A stretch of 47,056 nucleotides of DNA, taken from positions 1 through 47,056 of the IMG/VR virus record IMGVR_UViG_3300006805_000046; one strand, 5' to 3'. The position numbers and the translations under genes are program-made. Position 1 is the stretch's first letter. Each line of letters starts with the position of its first letter. Shown here piece by piece: positions 8,687 to 17,583 of the stretch. A model generated the notes under the pieces. The model had not been told where the DNA came from and did not search any database. It worked only from the letters and a program-made list of their open reading frames with translations. This DNA comes from a virus.

Positions 8687-9130
8687 ATGGAGTTAAGTTC
8701 CGCCAGCGGTTTACTAAGTTTTATCAAATACATTTTGTTTGGTAGGGCTGCAGTGGGCGACATTATTCGTCGCCATAAAGTCGTTTCGTTCCTGTCCTTC
8801 ATACTTACAATGGTGTTGGTGCTAACCAGTTATTCGTTCTACCAGTCAGTCTCCCGCACCCAGCAATTGACTGAACAAACAAAACTTCGAACAGTGCTAC
8901 AGCAGAACTTTGATTCATTGGTTCCACTGGATACGCCGCCTGAAAAAGCCCCTTACATCATCATTAAAGAGTTGATGCGAATCCAATACGAGAGTAAGCA
9001 GTGCCGTAACGAGCTGGCTGCGCTGACAGAAGTAATGAATGCTGGTGCAAACGATCGGACAACAGAACATATTCAGTCATTGTTAGACGATATGGCTAAA
9101 ACAAAAATACGCACCCCGCCCGTACAGTAA
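8687..9130 (+). CDS. Single-pass membrane protein, 147 aa
   Basis: ATG at 8687 after AAGGAGGACACCTA, one of the strongest ribosome sites here. One hydrophobic helix at about residues 32-55 (VVSFLSFILTMVLVLTSYSF) preceded by basic RRHK, so N-in/C-out. The rest is hydrophilic and helical with a possible coiled coil (QLTEQTKLRTVLQQNFDSL). This layout would suit an inner-membrane spanin or a membrane-bound accessory protein, but no family is recognised and the fit is only topological. It precedes the RNase H gene by 51 bases. Confidence 0.75.
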   Translation: MELSSASGLLSFIKYILFGRAAVGDIIRRHKVVSFLSFILTMVLVLTSYSFYQSVSRTQQLTEQTKLRTVLQQNFDSLVPLDTPPEKAPYIIIKELMRIQYESKQCRNELAALTEVMNAGANDRTTEHIQSLLDDMAKTKIRTPPVQ

Positions 9131-9181
9131 AACCATACGGAGCTTCCTATCACATGAGTGCTTATTCATTTGGAACTAAAC

Positions 9182-10747
9182 ATGGATATACCAGCAGCTA
9201 ACCCATCACAGCGTGAACTCATTGAGCGCTTCACCATGACCCTGAACGAAGACTTCTTTCGAACGGTGAACTTTAGTGCGCATTTAGACACCATCAACAA
9301 AGATAAAGATCCCTTGGGATTGGTACTGTACACTGATGGTGGATGGAGAGCCAATCCCGACATGGGTGGTTGGGGTGCACACGGTTATTTCTACACCGAT
9401 AAAGAACCCAAACAGGGAACGGGGTGTAAAGATGCCATTCTAACGGCTCGTGGCTACCTCAAGAAAGACAGTATGGAAGCCAAACCCGTTTCAGCCATGG
9501 GTTATGTAGATATGTCAGGTGGGATACCCGTCTCCACGAATAACCATGCAGAGCTAGAAGCGTTGATCATGTCGCTGGTGTGTGGGCTGGTTAACAACGT
9601 CGCAATGCTGACATTAAAGTTGGATAGTGAGTATGCGTTGAAAGGGGCTACTGAGCGATTGGAGCGCATGCGTCGATCGAACTTTATTAACCCTACCAGC
9701 GGATCCCCAATCCCCAACATCTCCTCATGGCAACTTATCTCTGACCTACTGACCGTGTACACCGAACGCAGTGTGCCCATTACCTGGTTATGGGTAAAGG
9801 GACATTCGGATTCAGTCGGTAACAACAAAGCAGATCTATTGGCCACTCGTGGCATTACAATGGGTCGTAATGGAAACTACGTATATGATGCAGTTTGTCG
9901 TCGGGCTCCTGGTTACTGGAACCCTGCTGTTGAGTACAACCGTTTACTAAACGAATCCCGTTGGTATTTCCAGACTGGGCGAGTGCAAGATGGTAGCTGT
10001 GGGTACTACACCTACTACTTGGGATCCCATGGCCCTGACGATAAGGACTTTGGCAAGCCTGCCTCCGATGTGAACTATGCGGTGGTCAGATTGGAAGAAA
10101 AGGATCCGGTGCTATCCGCGTTAGAAACTTACGTTACGACGGCAGCTCCAGACAAAATCAATCGAATCATGATTGGTCGTTTGGACTTCATCTTCAATCC
10201 AACACATTACGCTGACATCTTAAACGGTGGTGCTACGCTGCTAATGCATAAAGGCCCACGCTTAGATTTCTACATCAACGATAAAACGCCTTTACTTGCA
10301 GAGCTAGATCCGCCTCGGCGGGGGCTGGATGCAGCTGTGGAGATCAATCGTTTAGAGTTGATACTGGAGCGCGTAATTGCTAATGACGAACCACAGAACT
10401 ACGTGTTGAACGATATAACTGATCTTATTTATGAGACTGATGTCAGTAAGAAGAAACCAGTCACAAAGATCAAAGGTCACATCGACAGTAGCTTGTCATC
10501 ACTAAAGCTGAAGTTAATCAGTCCGGTGAATGTAGAGCCTGTGGAGGTGAATCTAACCATCGGCATCGATACGCCGTCACGCAACATGATGGCGTCATAC
10601 GCAGCCGAAGGAGTTCGGGCAATCGCAGTAACATGGCGGGAATCCGATCAGGCGTTTCGATATGGTACTGTTATTATGTCGGGACATAACGTTGGCATCT
10701 GGGCAGGTGCGTATTCTAATATACGGATCCTTCCCACTAAATCCTGA
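9182..10747 (+). CDS. RNase H domain protein with long C-terminal extension
   Basis: 521 residues from ATG 9182; GTG 9158 is an alternative and an ATG at 9154 opens a 15-codon dead end in another frame. The N-terminal half is RNase HI-like: VLYTDGG (Asp52), NNHAELEAL (Glu124), LKLDSEYAL (Asp148), WVKGHSDSVGNNKAD (His208, Asp218). These are the four carboxylates and flap His of the active enzyme, so it should cut RNA in RNA-DNA hybrids. An insert of about 45 residues lies between the first strand and the Glu. The last 300 residues have no recognised fold; RNase HI alone is about 155 residues, so this is a two-part protein. Confidence 0.85.
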   Translation: MDIPAANPSQRELIERFTMTLNEDFFRTVNFSAHLDTINKDKDPLGLVLYTDGGWRANPDMGGWGAHGYFYTDKEPKQGTGCKDAILTARGYLKKDSMEAKPVSAMGYVDMSGGIPVSTNNHAELEALIMSLVCGLVNNVAMLTLKLDSEYALKGATERLERMRRSNFINPTSGSPIPNISSWQLISDLLTVYTERSVPITWLWVKGHSDSVGNNKADLLATRGITMGRNGNYVYDAVCRRAPGYWNPAVEYNRLLNESRWYFQTGRVQDGSCGYYTYYLGSHGPDDKDFGKPASDVNYAVVRLEEKDPVLSALETYVTTAAPDKINRIMIGRLDFIFNPTHYADILNGGATLLMHKGPRLDFYINDKTPLLAELDPPRRGLDAAVEINRLELILERVIANDEPQNYVLNDITDLIYETDVSKKKPVTKIKGHIDSSLSSLKLKLISPVNVEPVEVNLTIGIDTPSRNMMASYAAEGVRAIAVTWRESDQAFRYGTVIMSGHNVGIWAGAYSNIRILPTKS

Positions 10748-10756
10748 GGTTGAATC

Positions 10757-11212
10757 ATGTGGCGCTTCTGGGATAGGATTAAAACTGGCTTGATCCATGC
10801 GGGATTAGTGATCATTGGAGTACTGTTGCCAGACAGAGGCAAGCGCATTCTGATGTTAACTACCCTACAGATGCAACTGGTTCATGAAGGTATCTTCCAC
10901 GAAGATGCTCTCGACCGATTTAACGTCGCAATGAACCTCGTCACGCAAGAAGACGCTCTACTCTTTCCGGCTAATGTTTACCGGTCAGTGTGGGAGCATA
11001 CAGCCCTGAAGGAAAACATGTACATCGTGGAAGGTTTTGATTTCACGAACTCATGTCTACCCTACGAGGAAGCACAGCGTCTAGCACAAACACTGGCACG
11101 CGATGTAGTGCCAAGTTGGTTACGTTACGGACCAAAGCAAGGCGATATGGTAACTGATATCATTCGCTTATTCTATTGTCAACCTTCGTTGTCTAGGCAA
11201 CTGGTGGTGTAA
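10757..11212 (+). CDS. Hypothetical protein, 151 aa, one hydrophobic N-terminal segment
   Basis: Not recognised. ATG at 10757, with GAGGTTG just upstream and the RNase H stop 10 bases before. Residues 11-24 (GLIHAGLVIIGVLL) are moderately hydrophobic; they may be a weak membrane anchor or buried helix. The remainder is mixed alpha with several Leu/Gln-rich helices. It closes the 8687-11212 unit ahead of a bidirectional terminator. Confidence 0.7.
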   Translation: MWRFWDRIKTGLIHAGLVIIGVLLPDRGKRILMLTTLQMQLVHEGIFHEDALDRFNVAMNLVTQEDALLFPANVYRSVWEHTALKENMYIVEGFDFTNSCLPYEEAQRLAQTLARDVVPSWLRYGPKQGDMVTDIIRLFYCQPSLSRQLVV

Positions 11213-11234
11213 CATACGCAGCTTCAACGACACG

Positions 11235-11270
11235 GCATAGGCCCCTCCCTAGCGGGAGGGGCTTTATGTC
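11235..11270. terminator. Bidirectional terminator of the CATA/TATG family
   Basis: Stem GCCCCTCCC (11241-11249) with GGGAGGGGC (11254-11262), loop TAGC, flanks GGCATAG and TTTATGTCG. Between convergent genes; an 8-T tract follows at 11280-11287. Confidence 0.85.
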
Positions 11271-11285
11271 GCTGGCTGCTTTTTT

Positions 11286-12104
11286 TTAAAGTGCTTTGCG
11301 AATCTTATCCATGGTCAACTGCATGGTAGTCGTGGAGGTTTGCAGGAGATGGTAATACGCTGCAAAGAACTCCACTTCCTGTGCTAGGTTCAAGGCAACC
11401 TTAGCCATGGACTGCATGGTAACGCCTGAGAGCTTGTAGGTTTCCGGATCTTGGCGCATGTGTACCATCAAACGATCCATCATTTCCACAATGACATTGA
11501 CTTCATTTTCAATTTCTTTACGGTCAATTGCTGAGATCTGTTGGTTAAGCGTATTCAGAATAGCAACAACGCTTTCAAATTCATTGTTGTTCTTGAATAC
11601 TTTGCTGAATTCAATAACGTCACGGTTAGAAGCGCCATCGATACGTTTGGCCAGGGCTATTTTAATGCTATCCAGATCATGGAATACCAGACCACGGGAG
11701 AAATGACTTTCACGAATGCTTGCCATGGTTTCTGGACGACCCAACATCTCACCCAACCATGCGGTGGTTGGACGCAGTGTTTCAGACATCAGTAGACCAG
11801 CAACGCCTTGTGCCTCTTGCAGGGCTTCAGCAAAACCAATGTAATCGCCGCGCATGCCGGTGGGTACAAAGATTTCAAAATGAGACAGTGCGTAGTAGTT
11901 CATTGCACGAGTAATGTTGTTGGCATCACGCTTAGAAAGTGTACCGCCCCAAAAGTTAGACAGCGTTCCAATCTTGGAGTGGACGAAGCCTTTAACGTCA
12001 TCCATGAACTTTGGAAGACGGGTGGGAATGGCATTCAATAACTGAGAGGGATTCATGCTCTCGAGCGCAATCATCTCTGCAGTAATGATAATAGATTTGT
12101 CCAC
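11286..12104 (-). CDS. Probable virion structural protein, 272 aa
   Basis: Helical protein without recognised motif. GTG at 12104 has GAGG six bases upstream and is preferred; GTG at 12116 would add four residues but lacks a site. Internal stretches such as MNPSQLLNAIPTRLPKF and an even spread of amphipathic helices, with little Cys, suggest a head or inner-body component of a phiKZ-like virion, which is inference. It is a single-gene minus-strand unit between a bidirectional terminator and a divergent region. Confidence 0.7.
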   Translation of the reverse strand: MDKSIIITAEMIALESMNPSQLLNAIPTRLPKFMDDVKGFVHSKIGTLSNFWGGTLSKRDANNITRAMNYYALSHFEIFVPTGMRGDYIGFAEALQEAQGVAGLLMSETLRPTTAWLGEMLGRPETMASIRESHFSRGLVFHDLDSIKIALAKRIDGASNRDVIEFSKVFKNNNEFESVVAILNTLNQQISAIDRKEIENEVNVIVEMMDRLMVHMRQDPETYKLSGVTMQSMAKVALNLAQEVEFFAAYYHLLQTSTTTMQLTMDKIRKAL

Positions 12105-12217
12105 GAGAAACCTCACAGCCTGAAAAGGGGAAAAGGGAAGTAGCCGTCAAACGGCCTCAACTATAAAATAACACGTCTTCGTCAACTATGTGTACTAAAC
12201 CGCCATTGAGGATTACC
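12105..12217. promoter_or_regulatory. Divergent intergenic region with TATAAAAT
   Basis: 113 bases between divergent genes. Contains purine-rich GAAAAGGGGAAAAGGGAAG, then ACTATAAAATAAC near 12160-12172 as promoter candidate for the RecA-like unit. TGAGG before ATG 12218 is the ribosome site. Confidence 0.35.
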
Positions 12218-13837
12218 ATGAGCTTCGGAAGTTTTAAACAAGCGCCGGACATGCGGCCACAATTTAACGTCGGGTTTCCGTTCGATATAATGACCGGCCG
12301 ATATCACACTGGTAAGCATGGCGAATCCATCTTAAGTGGTGGATTAAACTATCTAACTGGTATAGCGGGACGAGGCAATACCTTCAAAACAACAATCGGG
12401 GAACAACTCGATAACGCTGTACTGAATAACTACGCAGGATCAGTCTCGCAGAAGTACGAAACTGAAATCTCTGGCTCACGGCAACGTAAGTTAGAACTGT
12501 GTAAAGCGTTTGATCAGATACGTGGCCACGACCTATTCGAACTAGGCCGCACGTTCCTGACAGATGCCTCAGAGTATTCGGGTACGGCATGGTTTGAAAA
12601 GGTTAAAGAAGTATTGAACGAGCGTGCTAAGAATCGTACCGGTATAAAAGATACGCCATTTATTGATAGCAAGGGTAAATACATTCCTGCATTTGTACCG
12701 TGGAATATATTTGTGGATTCTTTGTCCATGTTCCGTGCTGACGTAGTGGCCAATCTCCAGAATAAAGGCGGTGTGGGTGACTCTGAACGTAACGTTGAAG
12801 CTTTGCGCGATGCAGCATCAAAGTCACAGTTCTTAGGTGAACTACCAGTGCTGTCTGCTCGTAGCGGCACGTACTTCATTCTAACTGCACACGTGGGCGA
12901 TCGTATCCAAATGGATCCGTACGCACCGAACCCTAAGAAGCTAGAGTACCTTCGTAATAACGCTGGCTTTAAACACGTCCCAGAAAAGTTCTCGTTCCTA
13001 ATGAATGACTGCTGGATGACGATCTCTTCCGCCCCCTTGGTTAATCAGGCCACCAAAGCGCCAGAGTTTCCACGAGATAGCGCTGACGACATGAAAGGCG
13101 ATACAGATCTGGTTATTATTCGCATGATGAACTTGCGATCAAAGACCGGAGCGTCAGGGTTACCGATTGAGGTGGTAGCATCTCAGTCAGAGGGATTTAA
13201 AGAAGGGCTGTCAGCATTCTGGTATATTCGTTCGTTTGAACGGTTTGGTTTGGGTGGGAACGTGCAGAACTATTTTGCCGACCTGTATCCAGACTGTAAA
13301 CTATCGCGTACGACCATCCGTGGGAAAATTGATACGGATCCGCGCTTGACTCGCGCACTAATCATCACGGCTGAAATGTGTCAGATTAAGAATCTCTGGC
13401 ATGACGTTCCGGATGGTCTAATGTGTACGCCTGCCGAACTGTACGCTGATCTGAAAGCCAAAGGCTACGATTGGGATCAACTGTTGGATACTCGTAACTA
13501 CTGGGTATTCACTGAAGACGATGCCAGTCATCCAAAACGCTTTCTAAGCACCTACGACCTGTTGAACATGCGATTGGGCACCTACCGCCCATACTGGATG
13601 GATAAAGCTACTACAGCGGCTCCTGCAGCCGTTAAAACCAATGCACGTGGACAGACAACTGCCGTACTGCACCTTGATGATTCTCCATTCATTGAAGACG
13701 TGCCAGCACCAGTGGCAGAGGTAACGCCCGTTGCAGTGGTTGCTGCAAAAACGACAACGCCAGTAACGGTCAGCAGGCCGGCTCCTGGTAAATTCAAATC
13801 TGTACTGAACGGCGTATCCGCCAATGGAGGTGCTTGA
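12218..13837 (+). CDS. RecA/UvsX-like ATPase
   Basis: 539 residues from ATG 12218 (TGAGG just upstream); ATG 12188 adds ten residues without a ribosome site. A P-loop-like GIAGRGNTFKTT (48-59) sits after an opening SGGLNYLTG, as in RecA/DnaB-type ATPases, where a specificity Gly-rich start precedes Walker A. FVDSLSMF near residue 163 fits a Walker B-type strand (hhhDSL). The C-terminal 80 residues are a Pro/Ala/Thr linker plus a short basic end (PGKFKSVLNG), a possible protein-interaction tail. Likely roles are strand exchange or replication recombination; a helicase-loader or RadA-like role is also possible. phiKZ carries a RecA-like gene in a comparable location as I recall. Confidence 0.65.
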   Translation: MSFGSFKQAPDMRPQFNVGFPFDIMTGRYHTGKHGESILSGGLNYLTGIAGRGNTFKTTIGEQLDNAVLNNYAGSVSQKYETEISGSRQRKLELCKAFDQIRGHDLFELGRTFLTDASEYSGTAWFEKVKEVLNERAKNRTGIKDTPFIDSKGKYIPAFVPWNIFVDSLSMFRADVVANLQNKGGVGDSERNVEALRDAASKSQFLGELPVLSARSGTYFILTAHVGDRIQMDPYAPNPKKLEYLRNNAGFKHVPEKFSFLMNDCWMTISSAPLVNQATKAPEFPRDSADDMKGDTDLVIIRMMNLRSKTGASGLPIEVVASQSEGFKEGLSAFWYIRSFERFGLGGNVQNYFADLYPDCKLSRTTIRGKIDTDPRLTRALIITAEMCQIKNLWHDVPDGLMCTPAELYADLKAKGYDWDQLLDTRNYWVFTEDDASHPKRFLSTYDLLNMRLGTYRPYWMDKATTAAPAAVKTNARGQTTAVLHLDDSPFIEDVPAPVAEVTPVAVVAAKTTTPVTVSRPAPGKFKSVLNGVSANGGA

Positions 13838-14139
13838 TGTCAGTTCGTATTAAAACTGGATCGAAAGCCGACCAGACGATCCAACTGATTGCGGCAGTAA
13901 ATGCTGATGCAGCAATACGTTTTTCAAAAGGCTTTTGCAGTTCAGTACTAACGATCACGTGTGACGATGATCTAGAAGCGTTGAATCGCTACTGGCGAGC
14001 ACAATTCGCCAGACTAGAAGTAGATACGTCAATACCGCGTATGTATTTAAGCCATAGCACAGACTTCCAAGCATGGCTATTTAACTTCCGCCGACACGTG
14101 TTGCCAATGATCTTGAAACACAAATTACCATACGTGTAA
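13837..14139 (+). CDS. Hypothetical protein, 100 aa
   Basis: Not recognised. ATG at 13837 overlaps the RecA-like stop in TTGATG, and GGAGGTG lies just before it, so translation is probably coupled. Small alpha/beta protein with two Trp/Arg-rich helices (LNRYWRAQFARL, WLFNFRRHV). No catalytic motif seen. Confidence 0.7.
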   Translation: MSVRIKTGSKADQTIQLIAAVNADAAIRFSKGFCSSVLTITCDDDLEALNRYWRAQFARLEVDTSIPRMYLSHSTDFQAWLFNFRRHVLPMILKHKLPYV

Positions 14140-14140
14140 C

Positions 14141-14662
14141 ATGTGCACTGTAGCCGGTACGGGACATCGTCCGAGTAAACTAGGCGGTTACGATCAAAAT
14201 GCTATAGACTGGTTAACAGCGGTGGCATTTAAATCGTTGCGATTGCTCAATCCAGATACGGTCATCTCAGGGATGGCCATGGGTTGGGACATGGCTTTAG
14301 CGGATGCAGCGATAGGATTAAACATTCCCCTCGTCGCTGCTATTCCGTTTGAAGGACAAGATCGGATATGGTCCGGTAGTGTTCGCCATCGTTATAACCA
14401 AATAGTTAATAAGGCTGTACGGGTAGTCTACACATCTCCTCCTGGTTATGCGCCCTTTAAAATGGAAGTGCGCAATCGCTGGATGGTGGATAATGCAGAT
14501 GAAATTCTAGCACTGTGGGATGGATCAACTGGTGGTACTAAGAATGCGGTAACGTATGCATTCCGTAAACACAAGCCAATTCAAAATGCATGGCCTTTAT
14601 TTCAACGTACGGGTGACCTACTCGAACCTATAATCGGAGACAGCGATGTCTGGCAACCGTAA
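14141..14662 (+). CDS. SLOG-family (YspA/DprA-like fold) protein
   Basis: 173 residues. The start MCTVAGTGHRPSKLGGY matches the nucleotide-binding opening of the phage/YspA-type SLOG family (GxGHR), followed by ISGMAMGWDMALADAA (SGxAxGxD), AAIPFEGQ and, near the end, RNRWMVDNADEILALWDGSTGGTKNAV, which matches the family's N-x-x-M-x-x-x-D and GGT motifs. These proteins bind a nucleotide or nucleotide-derived ligand; activity is unproven. There is no ribosome site: the ATG is one base after the previous stop, so it relies on translational coupling. It overlaps the beta C-terminal gene by 17 bases. Confidence 0.85.
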   Translation: MCTVAGTGHRPSKLGGYDQNAIDWLTAVAFKSLRLLNPDTVISGMAMGWDMALADAAIGLNIPLVAAIPFEGQDRIWSGSVRHRYNQIVNKAVRVVYTSPPGYAPFKMEVRNRWMVDNADEILALWDGSTGGTKNAVTYAFRKHKPIQNAWPLFQRTGDLLEPIIGDSDVWQP

Positions 14663-15314
14663 GGCGGCTGAAGCCGTAATCCTCAAATGGGTTAAAGCAA
14701 TTGACCCATCTGAAAAGAATACTCAAATGTACGAAGCGATGTTTGCCAAGATGACTGACGCGCAGTTCGATGCGTGGATGGTCGCTATCGAAGGTCGTAA
14801 GGACTATGTTTCGATTGTAGCTGACAATGGAACAGGGTCTAAGGTCACCACGGATAACAACATCAAAGTCGCCAAACAGATGGGTGTACATCTGCTGCAG
14901 AAGCTATGGTTGACTGATGCCGTTACCGGCATGCGCTATTTGACGCCGATTGAATATCTGGTGTTAGATTTGCCGGTACGCCGACAGATTCAAACGTTGG
15001 AAAATAAGATCTCTATTCCTGAAGACAATAAGCACATTGATGAATTGACCGACCAGCCTACAGGGACATCGAAAGGTTCATCTATCTCCTTCCCTGAGTT
15101 GCAGGTGCTGTATGCACAGAACTTAGACGCTTCTATTTTGGAGCTTATTAAGTTCCGCGGTGGGGATGAGAAAGCCATGCGTGCGATGGATAAATCCATC
15201 ATTGACTCAGGGGGCGCTTCACTGGAATCCCTAAAACAATTGGGTACCAAAGTTCGCGCCAATACAACCCTCTCAACCTTCCTAAAGGGGATGCATTTTG
15301 ACAACAACTACTGA
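14646..15314 (+). CDS. RNA polymerase beta subunit, C-terminal segment (separate gene)
   Basis: 222 residues; ATG 14646 has GGAGA upstream. Residues 137-200 line up with the bacterial beta C-terminus: QPTG for the QPLGGK motif, ISFPELQVLYAQNLDASILELI for the R-F-G-E-M-E-x-W-A-L-E-A-Y segment, then GDEKA and a final Leu/Gly pair for the last helices. Large insertions separate residues 90-135 from the canonical pattern. In phiKZ-like phages beta is split into two genes, and gp149 is the C-terminal piece of the virion polymerase as I recall. The N-terminal piece here would be the 31508-35977 gene. It should pack against beta-prime near the active site. Alignment by eye; a profile search would confirm it. 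Confidence 0.7.
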   Translation: MSGNRKAAEAVILKWVKAIDPSEKNTQMYEAMFAKMTDAQFDAWMVAIEGRKDYVSIVADNGTGSKVTTDNNIKVAKQMGVHLLQKLWLTDAVTGMRYLTPIEYLVLDLPVRRQIQTLENKISIPEDNKHIDELTDQPTGTSKGSSISFPELQVLYAQNLDASILELIKFRGGDEKAMRAMDKSIIDSGGASLESLKQLGTKVRANTTLSTFLKGMHFDNNY

Positions 15315-15864
15315 TGCACCTTTCGTCAACTTTGTTTCACGTTTGGATGTTGTACTGTCCAAGGTGACGGATAACGTTAGAAACTCCACTGCCTTTGCAG
15401 CAACGATGTCGCCTGCGGAACTGCCCCCGTTAATGGAGCTTTACAGTTTTGCAGAAGCTGGCATCCAGTGGCATGCTGTGGACTCCATCAAAATCATCGA
15501 AGATCTTTGGAACAGGCGCATTCGTCCAAATGAAGTCTGGACTAGTCACCTCATGCGACTGACACGTGAACTGCGATTGCATTTATACGGCGGGGCCTTA
15601 GGGGTCACATGGGAAGAGTTAATTGTGGCAATGGCTGCATCCATGGACGTCTATGGCACGACAGGCGATCGCATTGCTGCAGATGCATGGATTGATCGGT
15701 ATCCAACTACAACAGGGTGGACTACGGTGTTGACTAAAAACCCGTGGCTAGTGACGCTAATGCTACTGGGATTAGCCCAACCGATTGCATTAGCAGCGGA
15801 GGTTTCTCACGGTATGCGTCCACCCGCTAAAGGTACTGCAGTAAAAAGCGGTCCAACGATGTAA
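15298..15864 (+). CDS. Hypothetical protein, 188 aa, TTG start
   Basis: Not recognised. The start is TTG at 15298 with AAAGGGG seven bases upstream, overlapping the beta C-terminal gene by 17 bases. Mostly helical, with a Trp-rich middle (WHAVDSIKIIEDLWNRR) and a hydrophobic stretch near residues 148-166 (NPWLVTLMLLGLAQPIALAA), possibly one membrane segment. It is part of the compact 12.2-17.1 kb unit, so a role near the polymerase, head or dUTPase genes cannot be chosen. Confidence 0.7.
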   Translation: MTTTTDAPFVNFVSRLDVVLSKVTDNVRNSTAFAATMSPAELPPLMELYSFAEAGIQWHAVDSIKIIEDLWNRRIRPNEVWTSHLMRLTRELRLHLYGGALGVTWEELIVAMAASMDVYGTTGDRIAADAWIDRYPTTTGWTTVLTKNPWLVTLMLLGLAQPIALAAEVSHGMRPPAKGTAVKSGPTM

Positions 15865-15876
15865 GGGATGTAAATC

Positions 15877-16674
15877 TTGAAACAGAAAATCCTTATAGAA
15901 CTCGATGCGTTGTTAGATACACGCATCGCAGTTGTATCTCAGCTTTCGCCAGAAGCTGCGATTGACCTACTGAACAGCGACTACCGCGTGAGACCCAGTG
16001 ATGAGATCGGGTTGTTTACTGACCACATTACTACTGAACAGTTTCAGGAAGCTTACAAGAAACGCGATGCTACGGTACTGCCAATTTCACGCCCTACCGC
16101 TATCATGTTTGCTGTCAACCAGATTGTTCGCAAGCTAGAGCGCGAGATGTACACGCTTAAGGATAAAGTTGAGTCAATTGAGGTTGAGGTTAACGTCTAT
16201 CCGTACGTACTGCCACAAAACGTAATGGATGAGATTGCTATTAACGTAATGACAATGGTTGGTTGCGTTACACCAGTGCGTTCAGTCTTCTATCCCCCTT
16301 TCCATCTAACCCCAACGGTTATTGCACGGGGTGAGTACAGTGCATTAGTATTGTACAATCTACAGGACTGGATTAATGGTGCGCTAGTACAAGAAATTGA
16401 TCCGGCGAATTGTTGTCCAACTGTTACCTTGTTTGCACCAGCATTGTTGAAGACCATTGAAGGCGTCCCGACCAACGCTGAGTTGACTGATGCACAGGGT
16501 GTATTTACCGATCCTTTCCTGGCACACTCTCGAATGTTTGCCCAGATCATTGGGTTGGACTTCTGGCCCGTTGACTTTTTTAGTATTGTTGATTTAAATG
16601 AAATCCTTGAGGAAACCCCATCTGATGAAAACGCTGACACAAGTAAAGATACTGGATCCACGCCTGGGAACTGA
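15877..16674 (+). CDS. Hypothetical protein, 265 aa, TTG start
   Basis: Not recognised. TTG at 15877 follows AAGGG with usual spacing; no better start exists nearby. Residues 40-100 are helical with charged heptads ([22 protein letters not shown]). The middle is beta-rich and the end is acidic ([16 protein letters not shown]). The last 50 bases overlap the start of the dUTPase gene. Virion or DNA-metabolism role cannot be told from sequence. Confidence 0.7.
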   Translation: MKQKILIELDALLDTRIAVVSQLSPEAAIDLLNSDYRVRPSDEIGLFTDHITTEQFQEAYKKRDATVLPISRPTAIMFAVNQIVRKLEREMYTLKDKVESIEVEVNVYPYVLPQNVMDEIAINVMTMVGCVTPVRSVFYPPFHLTPTVIARGEYSALVLYNLQDWINGALVQEIDPANCCPTVTLFAPALLKTIEGVPTNAELTDAQGVFTDPFLAHSRMFAQIIGLDFWPVDFFSIVDLNEILEETPSDENADTSKDTGSTPGN

Positions 16675-17080
16675 GTTCCCCATGCCGTCCTATGGAACGG
16701 TTGGTTCTGCTGGGTTGGATCTACGAGCAATGACACCGGAAACGATTGTCTTAGCGCCGGGTGAAGTAATGCTCATTCCTACAGGGATGGCCATTTACCT
16801 TTGTAACCCAGCACTGGCAGGGATGATTCTACCACGCTCTGGATTAGGCCATAAAGGATTGGTACTGGGTAACCTGGTGGGACTGATTGATTCTGACTAT
16901 CAAGGGGAGTTAAAGATCTCTTGTTGGAACCGTGGAACCACACCGCAGATTATCGTACCGGGCGATCGCATTGCTCAATACGTAGTTGTTCCAGTTATTC
17001 AGGTGGAACTGGAAGTCGTAAGTGACTTCGTAGAGAGCGACCGTGGCGCGAGTGGTTTTGGTTCGACTGGTCAGGCTTGA
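16625..17080 (+). CDS. dut: dUTP diphosphatase, trimeric type
   Basis: 151 residues from ATG 16625, the normal length of the family. All five motifs are visible: SAGLDLRA (28-35), PRSGLGHKG (70-78), [11 protein letters not shown] (86-96) with catalytic Asp, GDRIAQY (113-119) and [10 protein letters not shown] (140-149) including the phenylalanine that stacks on uracil. It converts dUTP to dUMP and PPi, lowering dUTP and feeding dTMP synthesis. This is of interest since some phiKZ-like phages carry uracil-rich DNA; an active dUTPase argues for ordinary thymine DNA here, by inference. The gene starts inside the previous frame and is the last of its unit. Confidence 0.97.
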   Translation: MKTLTQVKILDPRLGTEFPMPSYGTVGSAGLDLRAMTPETIVLAPGEVMLIPTGMAIYLCNPALAGMILPRSGLGHKGLVLGNLVGLIDSDYQGELKISCWNRGTTPQIIVPGDRIAQYVVVPVIQVELEVVSDFVESDRGASGFGSTGQA

Positions 17081-17082
17081 CG

Positions 17083-17115
17083 GCATAGACCCCTCCCTTC
17101 GGGGAGGGGCTTATG
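17083..17115. terminator. Bidirectional terminator of the CATA/TATG family, UUCG-type loop
   Basis: Stem CCCCTCCC (17090-17097) with GGGAGGGG (17102-17109), loop TTCG, flanked by GGCATAGA and CTTATG. Between convergent dUTPase and minus-strand gene. Confidence 0.85.
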
Positions 17116-17163
17116 TTCCTTATTTTAAGCAGTAAAGATATACGCCCACGCCAGCAGTATGTG

Positions 17164-17583
17164 TTAGTCCGCCTGCATGAATTGACTGTACGTCATTTCA
17201 ACGGAACCGATATCCATCTCACCGGGTACTATCTGCATGTCTTCAACTAAGGCGGCTGGCAGTGACGCAGTAGGATGTGCTTCGGGTGGAATAACTGCAT
17301 TGCCGTTTTCAAATGGTGAACGATTCCCCACCTGATGATAGATAGAAGCAATGGCCAGTTGAGCGAGTCGATCTGCCTCTGCGCTATTGGTATCGTTGTT
17401 CAGACGCTTCTTAGTAAGCGCTGTACGATCCATGTCGCCCAGGGTAGCTAGTAGTAGTTGTTGCGTTTTGGGGTCATCCGGCATCTTACCTTCTGCACAC
17501 AAGGTGCTGATAAGATTTTGTCGCAACCCCTGTGTAAATTGCAAGACCTCGTCGTCGGTCATTGCTGCATTGGCGTCAATCAC
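17164..17583 (-). CDS. Hypothetical protein, 139 aa
   Basis: Not recognised. GTG start at 17583 with GGAGGT four to five bases upstream on the minus strand. Residues 1-75 are helical (Asp/Leu-rich), the last 60 are Pro/Glu-rich and likely flexible, ending YSQFMQAD. It forms a single-gene unit read against the surrounding plus-strand blocks; such isolated inverted genes in jumbo phages are often early or regulatory, but nothing here proves that. Confidence 0.65.
   Translation of the reverse strand: MIDANAAMTDDEVLQFTQGLRQNLISTLCAEGKMPDDPKTQQLLLATLGDMDRTALTKKRLNNDTNSAEADRLAQLAIASIYHQVGNRSPFENGNAVIPPEAHPTASLPAALVEDMQIVPGEMDIGSVEMTYSQFMQAD

Noticed and set aside
8605-8802. Minus-strand 65-codon frame
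   Set aside because: It overlaps the strong start region of the 8687 gene and the start of the 444-residue gene, with no ribosome site.
9154-9201. ATG 9154 as start of the RNase H gene, requiring a frameshift
   Set aside because: The frame ends after 15 codons; in-frame GTG 9158 and ATG 9182 are simpler.
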